From NCBI GenBank assembly GCA_028565635.1, contig JAOXYB010064545.1, positions 1-10,370 of the forward strand: 10,370 bases of DNA, written 5' to 3'. The stretch comes from Phoronis ovalis (Eukaryota; Phoronida; Phoronidae). Below the pieces are notes generated by a model, which searched no databases, was not told where the DNA came from, and was given only the letters and a program-made list of their open reading frames with translations. This document shows positions 1 to 6,999 of this stretch, in pieces. A program made the position numbers and the translations under genes. How positions within the stretch are numbered: position 1 is the stretch's first letter; each line of letters opens with the position of its first letter.

Positions 1-330
1 TAATTTGATGCTTTGAAAAATAGCAACTTGTTTCACTATTTAAATGGAAGTGAAAGAAACTGTTTCATCTAACGAGATTTATTTATGTATAAGCATGCGG
101 GAACTATTGGCTTTGTATATTGCGTAATTGAACACATCAGAAACTTTGAAACTCCTGCTCCCACAAGCGTAAGATGATCTAAGGAATATAGTGATCACAA
201 ATAACGAAATATATGCCTTTAGATAATTAACACCAGGAATTAACAGCCATATTGCGTTTAATCATAGAATTATTATAGAATTCTTGGAACTGGACGCTAT
301 TAAACATTGTGAAACTTTGAACCCGGGTTT
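1..330. other. AT-rich stretch with no gene seen
   Basis: No supported gene. Stops are frequent in all frames. An 11-bp word, GAAACTTTGAA, occurs at 140-150 and again at 311-321. A perfect 10-bp palindrome, AACCCGGGTT, lies at 320-329. A donor-like GTAAGA at 169 follows a weak AG at 139-140; the acceptor has no pyrimidine tract, so no exon is called. Confidence 0.7.
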
Positions 331-411
331 TCCGCTCAATCGGTAGATGACGGTTGACGAAACCGAATTATAGAATGCAGCAAAATGTATATATGTATAA
401 GTAAAAAAAAA
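331..411 (+). repeat. Possible decayed tRNA-like (SINE-head) fragment
   Basis: The stretch GCTCAATCGGTAGA (334-347) resembles the D-arm and A box of tRNA genes and tRNA-derived SINEs, whose usual form is close to GCTCAGTYGGTAGAGC. Four bases on, CGGTT-GACGA-AACCG (351-365) forms a 5-bp stem where an anticodon arm would sit. A nine-A run follows at about 403-411, as at the 3' end of a retroposon. Against it: there is no B box (GGTTCRANNCC) at the right spacing and the D stem does not close. It is at best a short, decayed SINE remnant, and it is not a functional tRNA. Confidence 0.15.
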
Positions 412-787
412 CCGCAAACAATTTTCAAACTCTCGTGTACTGAATATAATTACAATCTCTTGTGGACGTTTGCGTCATTAAAACCTTGTCTACTTGGTTT
501 TGTAATTTTCTTTAGACCATATTTCTTCCACTATTCGAATATCATGACCACTGACTCACTCATTTCAGATTAAAGAGACCCGTTAAAGCAATTGATTGTA
601 AATTGTACAACATAAAAATGCCAAATATTCTGTGGAACAAATCAGTATAAATCAAATTAGGTAGAAACAAAAGATAATTTGTCGTAAAGGACATACGTTA
701 AAATTTATTTTCTATAAATTAACTTCGAATTACCTACTGTACATTATTTTAAAATAGTTACCACATCCTTGCCAAATTTGATTTTAG
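412..787. other. Gene-free AT-rich stretch with splice-acceptor-like tracts
   Basis: A good acceptor-like tract ends in TTTCTTTAG at 513-514, and a second ends in CATTTCAG at 569. The only open frame after the first runs 18 codons and stops at 573, which is ordinary for this composition. The 62-codon open frame across 385-573 has an AT-driven residue mix and no recognisable motif, so it is not called. Confidence 0.6.
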
Positions 788-830
788 AAATCAAGCTGGA
801 ACTGATTTTAAATCATCGGCCAACTTGCAC
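788..830 (+). other. Candidate 43-nt microexon
   Basis: An acceptor-like sequence ending GATTTTAG (AG at 786-787) and a consensus 5' splice site GTAAGTAAG (from 831) bracket 43 bases. Two frames stay open. One reads NQAGTDFKSSANLH, entered after one base and ending on a codon boundary. The other reads IKLELILNHRPTC, entered after two bases. The length is not a multiple of three, so inclusion would shift frame or require asymmetric phases. The donor is among the best in the window. The upstream pyrimidine tract is only moderate. It could equally be a chance pair in AT-rich DNA. No flanking exons could be joined to it with confidence. Confidence 0.2.
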
Positions 831-2356
831 GTAAGTAAGACATTTTAAGCGGTCAAATTATAGTAGTATTTTTATTTCTAACAATACAGTTTATTTACAA
901 ATAGCAGGCAAAATTATTACAGCCTTTTGCGCGAGAATAATTTGGCATAATTATATATTATTATAAACAATTATTCTATTTTTTAAGGAATTTTGATCTG
1001 TATCCATAAAATAACAAGGGAAACAAAAACTATGTTTTTCCTCCGGTATTCCCACATTTTCATGTTGACTTTACTATTCTAAACGGCAAAGATTATTCTT
1101 CGTATAACAGCAAAGTTTGTTTACTAAATAAACCAATAATAGATTATTTAAATTTAATTGTGCAAATAATTTAATAGCGTGTTAGTTTTTACATTCCGAT
1201 TGTAGCTTTTCCGTAATAAAAAAATGTTTTCGCATTGTGTGTTATAAATTCTAGATATATTTACAGAGCTACATCTACTATTTGAAATTCGATGAAGATC
1301 GAAATTTCGACTTTGGAGAGAGTAAATGCTACTAAAACGTCTACAAATTAAATCGCATTGCCAGTTTTAACACCATACCTTATAGGTGAAAAAAAAATAA
1401 CGTAAAACAATCTTCAAGTAAAATGTTGCAAGTGAGTTTAATCGCGATTATTTGTTCTCGTGCGAGGTCCCAGGCATAAATAAAAAATTTAAAACTAAAC
1501 AGGGGAACATTAAGCAACGCTTATAATTATAAAGCGCATAAATATAATTAACCAGTTTACTTTATTAAATGTAAACTTTAATTTACAAAATATATTTAAT
1601 GATGTGTATGCAGGTAAAATACAGGTGAAATTTATGTTGAAACCGCTGTAGATAATTGAGCAGCAAGAAATACTGGGCCGTTATTAATTATTTAGTATTT
1701 ACGACGGTACCTACGGACGTATGCTACAATCATGGACCAAAGGCAACAATATTTTAATCTTAATAATACTTTAATATGAACATTTTAGAATTAGATAGCT
1801 TTAATAGTAGCTGTTTAAATCAATATTTGATGGAGTACTAAGAGCGCCCCCCTCTCTGTGAAGTAATTTAACTTGAGTATACGCACACACTTGTGGATGA
1901 TGTATTCAATATTCAAATGGTATGTAGAATCCGGGTGTAGAATATAATATCATAAATCCATATGCACGAAATGAAGATCGATATTACAAGGGTAGTTAAA
2001 CATATATATACTTCATGTATATATGTACATTGAATTACTCAAGGTAAACAGTCTTCCCGAATAAGACACGGAGATAAGACATTGAAGCAAACTTCAAAAG
2101 GCTGCGCAACTGAATATGTATTATGAAAATACATTTAGTACATCACTCAGGTCCTATGCAAATTAACTCAGAACAGGGCGGTAAAATCAGTGCTTATGCA
2201 GGCATGTCATTTTATAATCAAACTGTGATGAAATTATAAACTCAATAAAATGAAATAATACTTAGCAAAATGTACAAACGGGATGAAATTAAAGATTGGG
2301 AAAGTTTGGGAATTTTAATGCATAATATATTTTGATTTACAACACTTCATTTTCAG
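831..2356. other. Long gene-free stretch with small palindromes
   Basis: No supported gene. Small structures seen: a 10-bp stem with one bulged base at 1284-1308 (arms GAAATTCGAT and ATCGAAATTTC, loop GAAG); palindrome AATCGCGATT at 1440-1449; an 8-bp stem at 2004-2024; a 7-bp stem at 2116-2134 (ATGTATT/AATACAT). A donor-like CAA|GTGAGT at 1432 pairs only with an acceptor (1384) that gives stops in every frame. A GC-rich patch, GCGCCCCCCTCTC, lies near 1844-1856 with no evident role. Confidence 0.6.
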
Positions 2357-2477
2357 TGAATGTAAATGAGAAAACGTTATGCAACCGATATTTGAAAATC
2401 ATCTGTCCTTTGTTACTGCTCTGTTTCGCATTTCGCAATACGCCTTTATCTAACTTTGACTTTTTTTCTGTTACTAG

Positions 2478-2656
2478 CTGGAAGCGATCAAATATCGGGC
2501 GACTGTACCTTAGTATTCGGAAGTGATTCGAATTAAAACAAGAAGCGTAGAAATTAATTTATATTGTTCGTAATTTAGATTTTAAACAATTTCGTTTATA
2601 GATCTTGACATATAATAATTGAACCTTACGAATTTTTAAATGTATAATAAAATAAA
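2478..2656 (+). other. Possible terminal exon with AATAAA signal
   Basis: A T-rich tract ending in TTTTTTTCTGTTACTAG (AG at 2476-2477) makes a strong 3' splice site. After it, two frames reach stops within 20 codons: a phase-1 frame reading GSDQISGDCTLVFGSDSN and a phase-2 frame reading WKRSNIGRLYLSIRK. Two overlapping AATAAA hexamers lie at 2646-2656, about 120 bases past the stops. An alternative acceptor at 2356 (CATTTTCAG) would extend the exon upstream into a 64-codon open frame (2332-2526) whose leucine/phenylalanine-rich middle could be read as a membrane segment. That composition is also what AT-rich random DNA gives. No family is recognised. Confidence 0.15.
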
Positions 2657-3054
2657 TAATAGACAATCTGCCTTTCCTACAAAATCAGTGAGCATAAGCA
2701 AAGGAAATGCGGGAAATACTGGCAATAATTATACAATCAGTTAAAGGTGTGTACTATATAATAAAACATGACGTCTTCGTTCTAACAGAAAACCCACAGC
2801 ATTACTGTAAATTGTTGTAATTCCCTGATGCAATTCTAGCTCATTTAAAAATTGATGATACATTATGTATCATATATTATACATGTATATAAATTAACGC
2901 ACAACGCTCATCACTTTAATCAATCCATTTTTACAATGGTTTATATGATTCACCTTTAACTGGGACCCTAGGTCGTTAAAATCAATTTGTGTCACAATCT
3001 GTATATAATCTAGCAGATCGTGAAACACGCTTTTCACCGTCAAACTTTACAACA
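2657..3054. other. Gene-free stretch
   Basis: No gene is seen. A near-palindrome with 7-bp arms (GATACAT, one T, ATGTATC) lies at 2857-2871. Acceptor-like tracts near 2787 and 2839 are not followed by useful open frames or paired donors. Confidence 0.65.
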
Positions 3055-3078
3055 GTGTGTGTGTATGTGTGTGTGTGT
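3055..3078. repeat. (GT)n microsatellite with one interruption
   Basis: Twenty-four bases of GT dinucleotide, broken by a single A at 3065. This is a simple-sequence repeat and is likely length-polymorphic. On the minus strand it yields the run of TH dipeptides at the start of a spurious 65-codon open frame. Confidence 0.95.
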
Positions 3079-3367
3079 AAAGATTCCATGAATTAGATAA
3101 CAATATGAACATAATGCTATGATAGAGCGCATCATGCATTTGTGCAAATGAAAAGAGAAGAGCTTTATGGTTTAAAATCCAAAATATAATTAGACGGATG
3201 ATGTCATTGACTTTTTGATATAGATATATTTTGATTGACAGCACAGAGTAATAAATCCAATACTATATACGTTTTAACAAAAACAATGAGTGCGATATTT
3301 GATTCTTGTAATAATAGTCGAGGTTGCAGGGTAGCTAAGGCTATATCTCAGTGTAGTTTCAAACAAA

Positions 3368-3394
3368 ATTGGCGCTGACACGAAATATAAATAG
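3368..3394 (+). promoter_or_regulatory. Candidate core promoter: inverted CCAAT, E2F-like site and TATA box
   Basis: A full-consensus TATA box, TATAAATAG, sits at 3386-3394 and is followed at once by CCCGCG. Just upstream are ATTGG (an inverted CCAAT box, 3368-3372) and the overlapping TTGGCGC (3369-3375), which resembles an E2F half-site. Initiation would fall near 3415-3420. The first ATG after that (about 3419) is followed directly by a stop, so any transcript would need a downstream start or be non-coding. TATA words are common at this AT content; the clustering is the only support. Confidence 0.25.
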
Positions 3395-4349
3395 CCCGCG
3401 ATTGCGTTTAAATTTAAATGTAAAACGTTTTTTCACAAAGTTGCTAATAATTTACATTTGAAAACTGAAAACGATAGATTTAAAAAGAACTACAAAAATA
3501 AACTTAAAAAATAGATATGGCATTATAGGAGTGATTGCCATTTCAACTATGATTTAAAAATGTTATTAAAACAATTGGTTCCTATAGCAAAATCAGAAAA
3601 ATCGCCAAAAATATATTATTTTGTCTCCGAACTCTCTCTCTCAGTAATTAAAATCGTTTAGTTATTATTGCTGGATAACTCTATTTTCTGAAAACAAATA
3701 ATTAAATAAAGTTGTTTTATTGTAAGTACAGTTACAGTGAACAAACACGTTTGTCATTATTATTTTGCGAACTTCTAGTTCAAAACCCGCCTTTCACTCA
3801 TTTTTAACCCCCAGTACAATTTTTCCCATTGTATTTGTATAAATCTGTTGAAGTGTACATATATATAGTTCTTAAACAAGAGTTAAGATTCTGTATGTTA
3901 CAAAACATTCGATATTCCAGGGAATTGTTTTATCTTTTAAAAGTTTAATATTTCTTGCACCTGTTTCTTCATCCTCTTAGTTATTTTAAATAAATAATAA
4001 TTTTAAGATTTTTAATATTAAGAGTAATTGTCCCACATAAACGCAGAAAGCAAAGTATAATTAGCGTACGCAATTCAAAATAAATCAACCAGCACTGTGT
4101 GTTAACATTAGGCTTTAAACTACACTCAACTTTTAATTGAGGTTCTGCCCACATTTAGGTGCGGGTGCAATATTCTAAATCATAAAGGCCTAATAATTGG
4201 ACCTGCAGTTTGTTAAATTGAAGAGTATTTATCCCAACTTCAAGGTAACAAAATTAACATTATTCACTCAAAGAAAGAAATTTGCTATAAATTTAATGAA
4301 TAATACCGTTATACTAATTTATCTTCGCTGACATGCAGTTGCTGCTATT
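3395..4349. other. AT-rich stretch with several strong acceptor-like tracts but no convincing exon
   Basis: Strong pyrimidine-AG sequences end at 3643 (after CTCTCTCTCTC), 3814 (TTTTTAACCCCCAG) and 3980 (CTGTTTCTTCATCCTCTTAG). Those at 3643 and 3980 run straight into stops in all frames. The one at 3814 opens a 43-codon phase-1 frame (3817-3948, starting QFFPLYLYKS) with AT-driven residue composition and no donor. A donor-like GTAAGT lies at 3722, and AAG|GTAACA at 4242/4243 after an AG at 4157, giving only non-coding candidates. Palindromes TTTAAATTTAAA (3407-3418) and AAAACGTTTT (3422-3431) are also present. Confidence 0.55.
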
Positions 4350-4365
4350 ATATATGGCCATATAT
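4350..4365. repeat. Perfect 16-bp palindrome ATATATGGCCATATAT
   Basis: A perfect self-complementary 16-mer centred on GGCC. Each half resembles part of an SRF CArG box: CCATATATGT is one base off CC(A/T)6GG. It could be a dimer-binding site or a chance AT palindrome. Confidence 0.9.
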
Positions 4366-4446
4366 GTGACAAAAAAATGTCCGCGATAACTTGATTCTTT
4401 CTATCAACTAGTCTTTTATTTTGTATCACTGACCGCTCTGTTTCAG

Positions 4447-4525
4447 TAGTCGAGAAAATAAATGTGGAAATATTTTCTAAGAAACCGTGTTTAGCTAGAA
4501 TCGCGATATCCAGTATTCACTGCCG
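4447..4525 (+). other. Candidate internal exon, 79 nt
   Basis: A strong acceptor (CACTGACCGCTCTGTTTCAG, AG at 4445-4446, with a branch-point-like CTGAC) precedes 79 bases that end at CCG|GTATGT (GT at 4526). After two bases, one frame is open through the exon for 25 codons, starting VEKINVEIFSKKP and ending AISSIHC, and it leaves two bases at the donor. The other two frames stop early. Joined to the next candidate exon (4611) the frame continues. No family is recognised. The splice signals are better than average for this window, but the pairing is inferred. Confidence 0.2.
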
Positions 4526-4610
4526 GTATGTATACTACTGTGCAGTTAAATATTAAAATGAAATAACAGTTTTAACTAAAAAACATGAGGCAACCTTTTT
4601 GCTGCAACAG

Positions 4611-4668
4611 TCATCTCGTGTGCAAAGATAGTCAAATACACAATGATGCAGTGAAAAGAAAAATATGA
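4611..4668 (+). other. Candidate following exon with stop codon
   Basis: The acceptor CCTTTTTGCTGCAACAG (AG at 4609-4610) closes an 85-nt intron that starts with GTATGT at 4526 and contains TTTTAACTAAAA, a good branch-point context. The exon enters after one base, which fits the two bases left by the upstream exon (CG plus T gives Arg). The joined frame then reads HLVCKDSQIHNDAVKRKI and stops at TGA 4666-4668. The short intron with a matching phase is what supports the pair. A chance match is quite possible. Confidence 0.18.
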
Positions 4669-4771
4669 AGTTGCAAACTTTTAAAAGTGTTATATTTGAC
4701 CCAATACTTCTGTGACTGTATTTAAAGCTTTGTCAGTACTGCCTAATTTTGTATTTTGTATACGTTCACAG

Positions 4772-4940
4772 TTAATTTGGCTTGTTACTAAAAATGGACA
4801 AATAACATTCTTTCGTCATTATCTCTTTACAAAAATGGCAGCCATGATTCTTCCAGTCAACACAAGGAAAATGACTGTTCAAATAACGGAATATCGATGT
4901 AAAAAAGATCAAAGAATGTTTGTATTTCTATGTAAATAAA
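4772..4940 (+). other. Open frame ending on AATAAA; short ATG ORF with YY1-like palindrome
   Basis: The longest start-to-stop open frame in the window (75 codons, from a GTG at 4712) ends at TAA 4937-4939, and AATAAA at 4935-4940 overlaps the stop. An acceptor-like AG at 4770-4771 would enter it in phase 0. The first ATG, at 4835, has A at -3 and G at +4 and opens 34 codons beginning MAAMILPVNTRK. The ATG lies inside ATGGCAGCCAT (4835-4845), a perfect inverted pair of GCCAT cores as bound by YY1/Pho. There is no recognisable domain, and length alone is not significant at this GC content. Confidence 0.12.
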
Positions 4941-5383
4941 TCCTAAAATACCTAATTATATTGTATTTAAATTAAAAATGCTTAAATAATTTTTATTCAT
5001 TATTTTTCGTTTGCACAGACTTAGTGCGACCTACTATCTATTGAAAATAAAATATTTTATTTGATTATAATTACATACAATGTTAAACCTTTGTGCTTTC
5101 CTTTCCCTTACAATTGACAAAGTTAATAAAAAATAATTTTTTGTACTGTATAAAAAATGTTGAGTTTTTATGCGGTTTTCTGTTCTCAATCGCACCTCAA
5201 AATACATGTATTTACATATCCTTACATTTAACAGCGATGAATGCGCAAAAAACATTAGGTAGGGACGTAAAAATTACGCAGTAAAATGGGTTTTTAAATT
5301 TACAAGATTAAGTTCTGCCAGATCCTTGTTATTAATAATAACAGAGTAACATTAAGTAATAGGAAATTTCCGCACATTTTACT

Positions 5384-5432
5384 AAAACAAAACAAAAAAA
5401 AACTGCTGGCATATACATGCGGATGCTGGCAT
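5384..5432. repeat. A-rich tract followed by a 20-bp-spaced direct repeat
   Basis: An A/C-rich run (5384-5402, ending in nine As) is followed by TGCTGGCAT at 5404-5412 and again at 5424-5432. The spacing is 20 bases, with partial similarity in between (CATGC and GGATGC). It may be a decayed two-copy minisatellite beside a poly(A)-like tract. Confidence 0.6.
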
Positions 5433-5520
5433 TAAACGAAGCTATTTAAAAGATAGTAGAAAGTTAGTGGTTAAGGGGTGTCATATTTTAATTCTCTTCC
5501 AATTACCTTCTCATTTAAAG

Positions 5521-5635
5521 CATATAATTACACGGATCTGCAAGCATCTTGTTCTGATCAAGTTTTGTGGTCCGAGGCAACAAGGTCGAAGAGTTCACCA
5601 AGTCCAGGCCTGAGGCTAGCCACAATGAGTATAAG
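5521..5635 (+). other. GC-richer candidate exon, 115 nt
   Basis: GC rises to 51% across 5531-5630, against about 30% around it. The acceptor side reads CCAATTACCTTCTCATTTAAAG (AG at 5519-5520); the donor side reads ATAAG|GTACAC (GT at 5636), which is weak. Entered after two bases, one plus-strand frame is open throughout: it begins YNYTDLQASCSDQ and ends PGLRLATMSIR, serine-rich and of ordinary protein composition. The minus strand of the same block is also open for about 40 codons (containing NSSTLLPRTTKLDQNKML), so strand is uncertain. It could be an exon, a pseudo-exon or a remnant of a mobile element. No family is recognised. Confidence 0.25.
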
Positions 5636-5940
5636 GTACACTTTCACTATAGTAGCTTTATTGAATTAAACAAAAAACGTATTATCATTATAATCAAGAC
5701 AAAAATCAAACCCTGGACACATCCGTAGGCAATATTTACTGCATGCTTTTTAATTCATTTATTGTTGAACCACCATTTTAAAGAGAGTTTATAATTGGCA
5801 TGCTACTGTAGATCTTTAAATTCATTTTTATTTAAAAAATAGACACAATCATTACAGAAAATCCCTGTGCAAATTATAAACACAACAACCACAAAGAAGT
5901 AAAAGTAAGCTTCTTAAAGAATCAATTATATGAGTATCTC

Positions 5941-5954
5941 GCGCCACCTTGTGA
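5941..5954 (-). promoter_or_regulatory. CTCF-like site
   Basis: Read on the minus strand, TCACAAGGTGGCGC matches 12 of 14 positions of the commonly cited CTCF core CCASYAGRKGGCRS, with the nine-base AGRKGGCRS part complete. CTCF is an insulator and loop-anchor protein found in most bilaterians. This site points away from the two plus-strand sites near 7938-8011. Confidence 0.3.
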
Positions 5955-5976
5955 GAACTTGTCTGGAAACGATTAA

Positions 5977-5988
5977 ACTAGATCTAGT
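5977..5988. repeat. Perfect 12-bp palindrome ACTAGATCTAGT
   Basis: A self-complementary 12-mer lies 23 bases downstream of the minus-strand CTCF-like site. No specific factor is assigned. Confidence 0.9.
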
Positions 5989-6020
5989 ACGTCATGTATG
6001 GTAAAGTATTGTAAACATGA

Positions 6021-6039
6021 ATATATATATATATATATT
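6021..6039. repeat. (AT)n microsatellite
   Basis: About nine AT dinucleotides, followed by a T-rich run. It is one of two AT microsatellites in this part of the window. Confidence 0.95.
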
Positions 6040-6099
6040 ATTTTTTTCTTTGTGTTTCGTTCCAATCGGTCATTTCTATGCGTACTCAGTTATAAATAT

Positions 6100-6117
6100 G
6101 GTTAGATCGGTTAGATT
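6100..6117. repeat. Two tandem 9-mers, GGTTAGATC/GGTTAGATT
   Basis: Two adjacent 9-base units differ at the last base and are followed by a looser third TAGCTAGATG. They are too short and irregular to be telomeric. The downstream AGCTAGATGG (6119-6128) recurs exactly at 7939-7948 within a CTCF-like site. Confidence 0.6.
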
Positions 6118-6190
6118 TAGCTAGATGGTCGCAGCTGAGTGCTCATTTCAAAGCCATAAGACATCAACCATTTTTATCATAGACTGTTTA

Positions 6191-6196
6191 CACGTG
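6191..6196. promoter_or_regulatory. CACGTG E-box
   Basis: A palindromic E-box of the class bound by bHLH factors (Myc/Max, CLOCK/BMAL families). A CAGCTG E-box lies at 6132-6137. No promoter elements are clearly associated, so function is doubtful. Confidence 0.15.
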
Positions 6197-6268
6197 CGAA
6201 GATATTTTTCTTTTAGATGATCATGGAGAGCTAGAAAGCCTAACAAACTTCATATATTAAGGTATATG

Positions 6269-6299
6269 TATTCTTCTTTTAATTTCTTCTCTTCAAGGT
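6269..6299 (+). promoter_or_regulatory. Long pyrimidine tract ending AAG|GTATAT (splice-like)
   Basis: TTCTTCTTTTAATTTCTTCTCTTCAAG is a long polypyrimidine tract whose AG (6296-6297) is followed at once by GTATAT. Juxtaposed 3' and 5' splice sites are the form of recursive-splicing ratchet points. The A before AG and the weak donor make this a poor example. An identical AAGGTATA lies 36 bases upstream (6259-6266). Confidence 0.12.
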
Positions 6300-6479
6300 A
6301 TATAATAGTACAGTGTACACTTTGCACCCGAGTCTACATCACTAGTAATCTAGGTAACCACACATTGTCAACATAATATATATATGATAAGGAGTATATA
6401 GTATAATGAATGATAAAAAGGGGTTACATAGAAGTAAATGCTGCGGAAATAAACCAATTTAAACATCTCTTGCCACAAT

Positions 6480-6639
6480 TTATTCAACTAGGTTCAAATA
6501 AATATAAATATGCAGGAAGTGAACGTAGAAGGCGACATCTACAGGTCGCGTGTGCACATTGCGAATTTGTTTTCTAATGGCATACTGGAGCGCATTATTT
6601 AAAACATCGTTTTCAGGATTAAAAGAAGAAGTAAATAAA
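6480..6639 (-). other. Candidate terminal exon on the minus strand with overlapping AATAAA
   Basis: On the minus strand, CCTTTACTTTCTCAG (AG at 6641-6640) is a strong acceptor. After one base it opens a 52-codon frame that begins LFTSSFNPENDVLNNALQYA, passes through KQIRNVHTRPVDVAFYVHF and ends LNLVE at TAA (6482-6480). AATAAA on the same strand (6484-6479) overlaps the stop, with GT-bearing sequence after it. The acceptor, the frame and the poly(A) signal agree with a last coding exon. The middle, shared with the plus-strand ORF at 6510, is about 46% GC with six CpGs. No family is recognised. Confidence 0.25.
6510..6602 (+). CDS. Candidate 30-codon small ORF, unrecognised
   Basis: An ATG at 6510 (A at -3) opens 30 codons that begin MQEVNVEGDIYRSRV and end NGILERII, with TAA at 6600-6602. 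A stop lies two codons upstream, so the ATG is the natural start. GC is about 46%, against about 30% in the flanks, and the residues are not the I/K/N/F-heavy mix of the surrounding frames. A 5-bp hairpin (GCGAC/GTCGC, 6532-6549) lies inside. The opposite strand is open across the same bases and has better flanking signals (acceptor and AATAAA), so this frame may be the shadow. Confidence 0.15.
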   Translation: MQEVNVEGDIYRSRVHIANLFSNGILERII

Positions 6640-6659
6640 CTGAGAAAGTAAAGGAGTAG

Positions 6660-6679
6660 ATATATATATATATATATAT
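6660..6679. repeat. (TA)n microsatellite
   Basis: About ten TA dinucleotides, immediately upstream (in the minus sense) of the minus-strand acceptor described at 6640. Confidence 0.95.
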
Positions 6680-6856
6680 TAATTATTACAGCAACTTGCT
6701 ACCAAGCTATACTTCTTATAGAGGAAATGTAGGTTGAAGCCTTGTAAAAGTTCATGTTTACCCTCAAACTATTTTGCAAAACATGTATAGATATATTACA
6801 AAAAAATAACGTGTGCAAAACACGACATCATTTTCCTCTGTGTTGAATTATGTTGG

Positions 6857-6874
6857 GCAGTTCCCTTCAACTGC
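6857..6874. repeat. Short hairpin, 6-bp stem GCAGTT/AACTGC
   Basis: A perfect 6-bp stem with a 6-base loop CCCTTC. A second short stem, CGTGT/ACACG, lies at 6810-6824. There is no T-run after it and no sign of a structured RNA gene. Confidence 0.7.
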
Positions 6875-6978
6875 GTCTTCACAAACTTTACGCTGTAGTT
6901 AATTAGGCACGAATGTCGGAACAGAAAACATGTGTATAGAAAAAGTGTGTGGTCCAGCCTAGTTACAAACATGAATAT

Positions 6979-6996
6979 ATTTTATAGCTATAAAAT
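6979..6996. repeat. Perfect 18-bp palindrome centred on GC
   Basis: ATTTTATAGCTATAAAAT is fully self-complementary and the longest perfect palindrome noticed. Each half contains CTATAAAA, similar to MEF2 sites and TATA boxes. My rough chance expectation for an 18-bp perfect palindrome in 10 kb at this composition is below one. Confidence 0.9.
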
Positions 6997-6999
6997 GCA

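Noticed and set aside
385-573. 62-codon plus-strand open frame
   Set aside because: Residue mix follows AT-rich composition, there is no domain, and its length is well within chance expectation; only its last 18 codons follow an acceptor-like site.
1696-1779. Acceptor-like TTATTAATTATTTAG followed by a 27-codon frame (YLRRYLRTYATIMDQ...)
   Set aside because: All three frames are open for 20 or more codons after the AG, so the open frame says nothing; there is no donor and the pyrimidine tract is weak.
2476-2493. AGCTGGAAGCGATCAAAT resembles AGCTAGAAGCGATCGAAT at 9922-9939 (two differences)
   Set aside because: No similarity extends into the flanks; an 18-mer match with two mismatches is expected about once by chance in 10 kb.
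3047-3244. 65-codon minus-strand open frame ending in a run of TH dipeptides
   Set aside because: It reads through the GT microsatellite and has no family features or splice support.
3817-3948. 43-codon frame after the strong acceptor at 3814
   Set aside because: Composition is AT-driven (Tyr, Leu, Ile, Phe), there is no donor, and runs of this length are expected dozens of times here.
3961-4010. Excellent acceptor-like tract CTGTTTCTTCATCCTCTTAG
   Set aside because: Stops in all three frames within a few codons and no paired donor; a pyrimidine tract alone is not an exon.
5001-5060. Strong acceptor-like TTTTTCGTTTGCACAG at 5018
   Set aside because: Only a 14-codon frame follows, with no donor. 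AATAAA (5045-5050) is nearby, but this is common in AT-rich DNA.
5034-5284. Overlapping 73-codon minus and 63-codon plus open frames
   Set aside because: Mutual shadows in AT-rich DNA without splice, start-context or family support.
6100-6117. GGTTAG words as interstitial telomere repeat
   Set aside because: Only two units with 9-base period; not TTAGGG or TTAGG.
6491-6501. GGTTCAAATAA as a tRNA B box
   Set aside because: The closing CC is missing and there is no A box upstream or acceptor stem.
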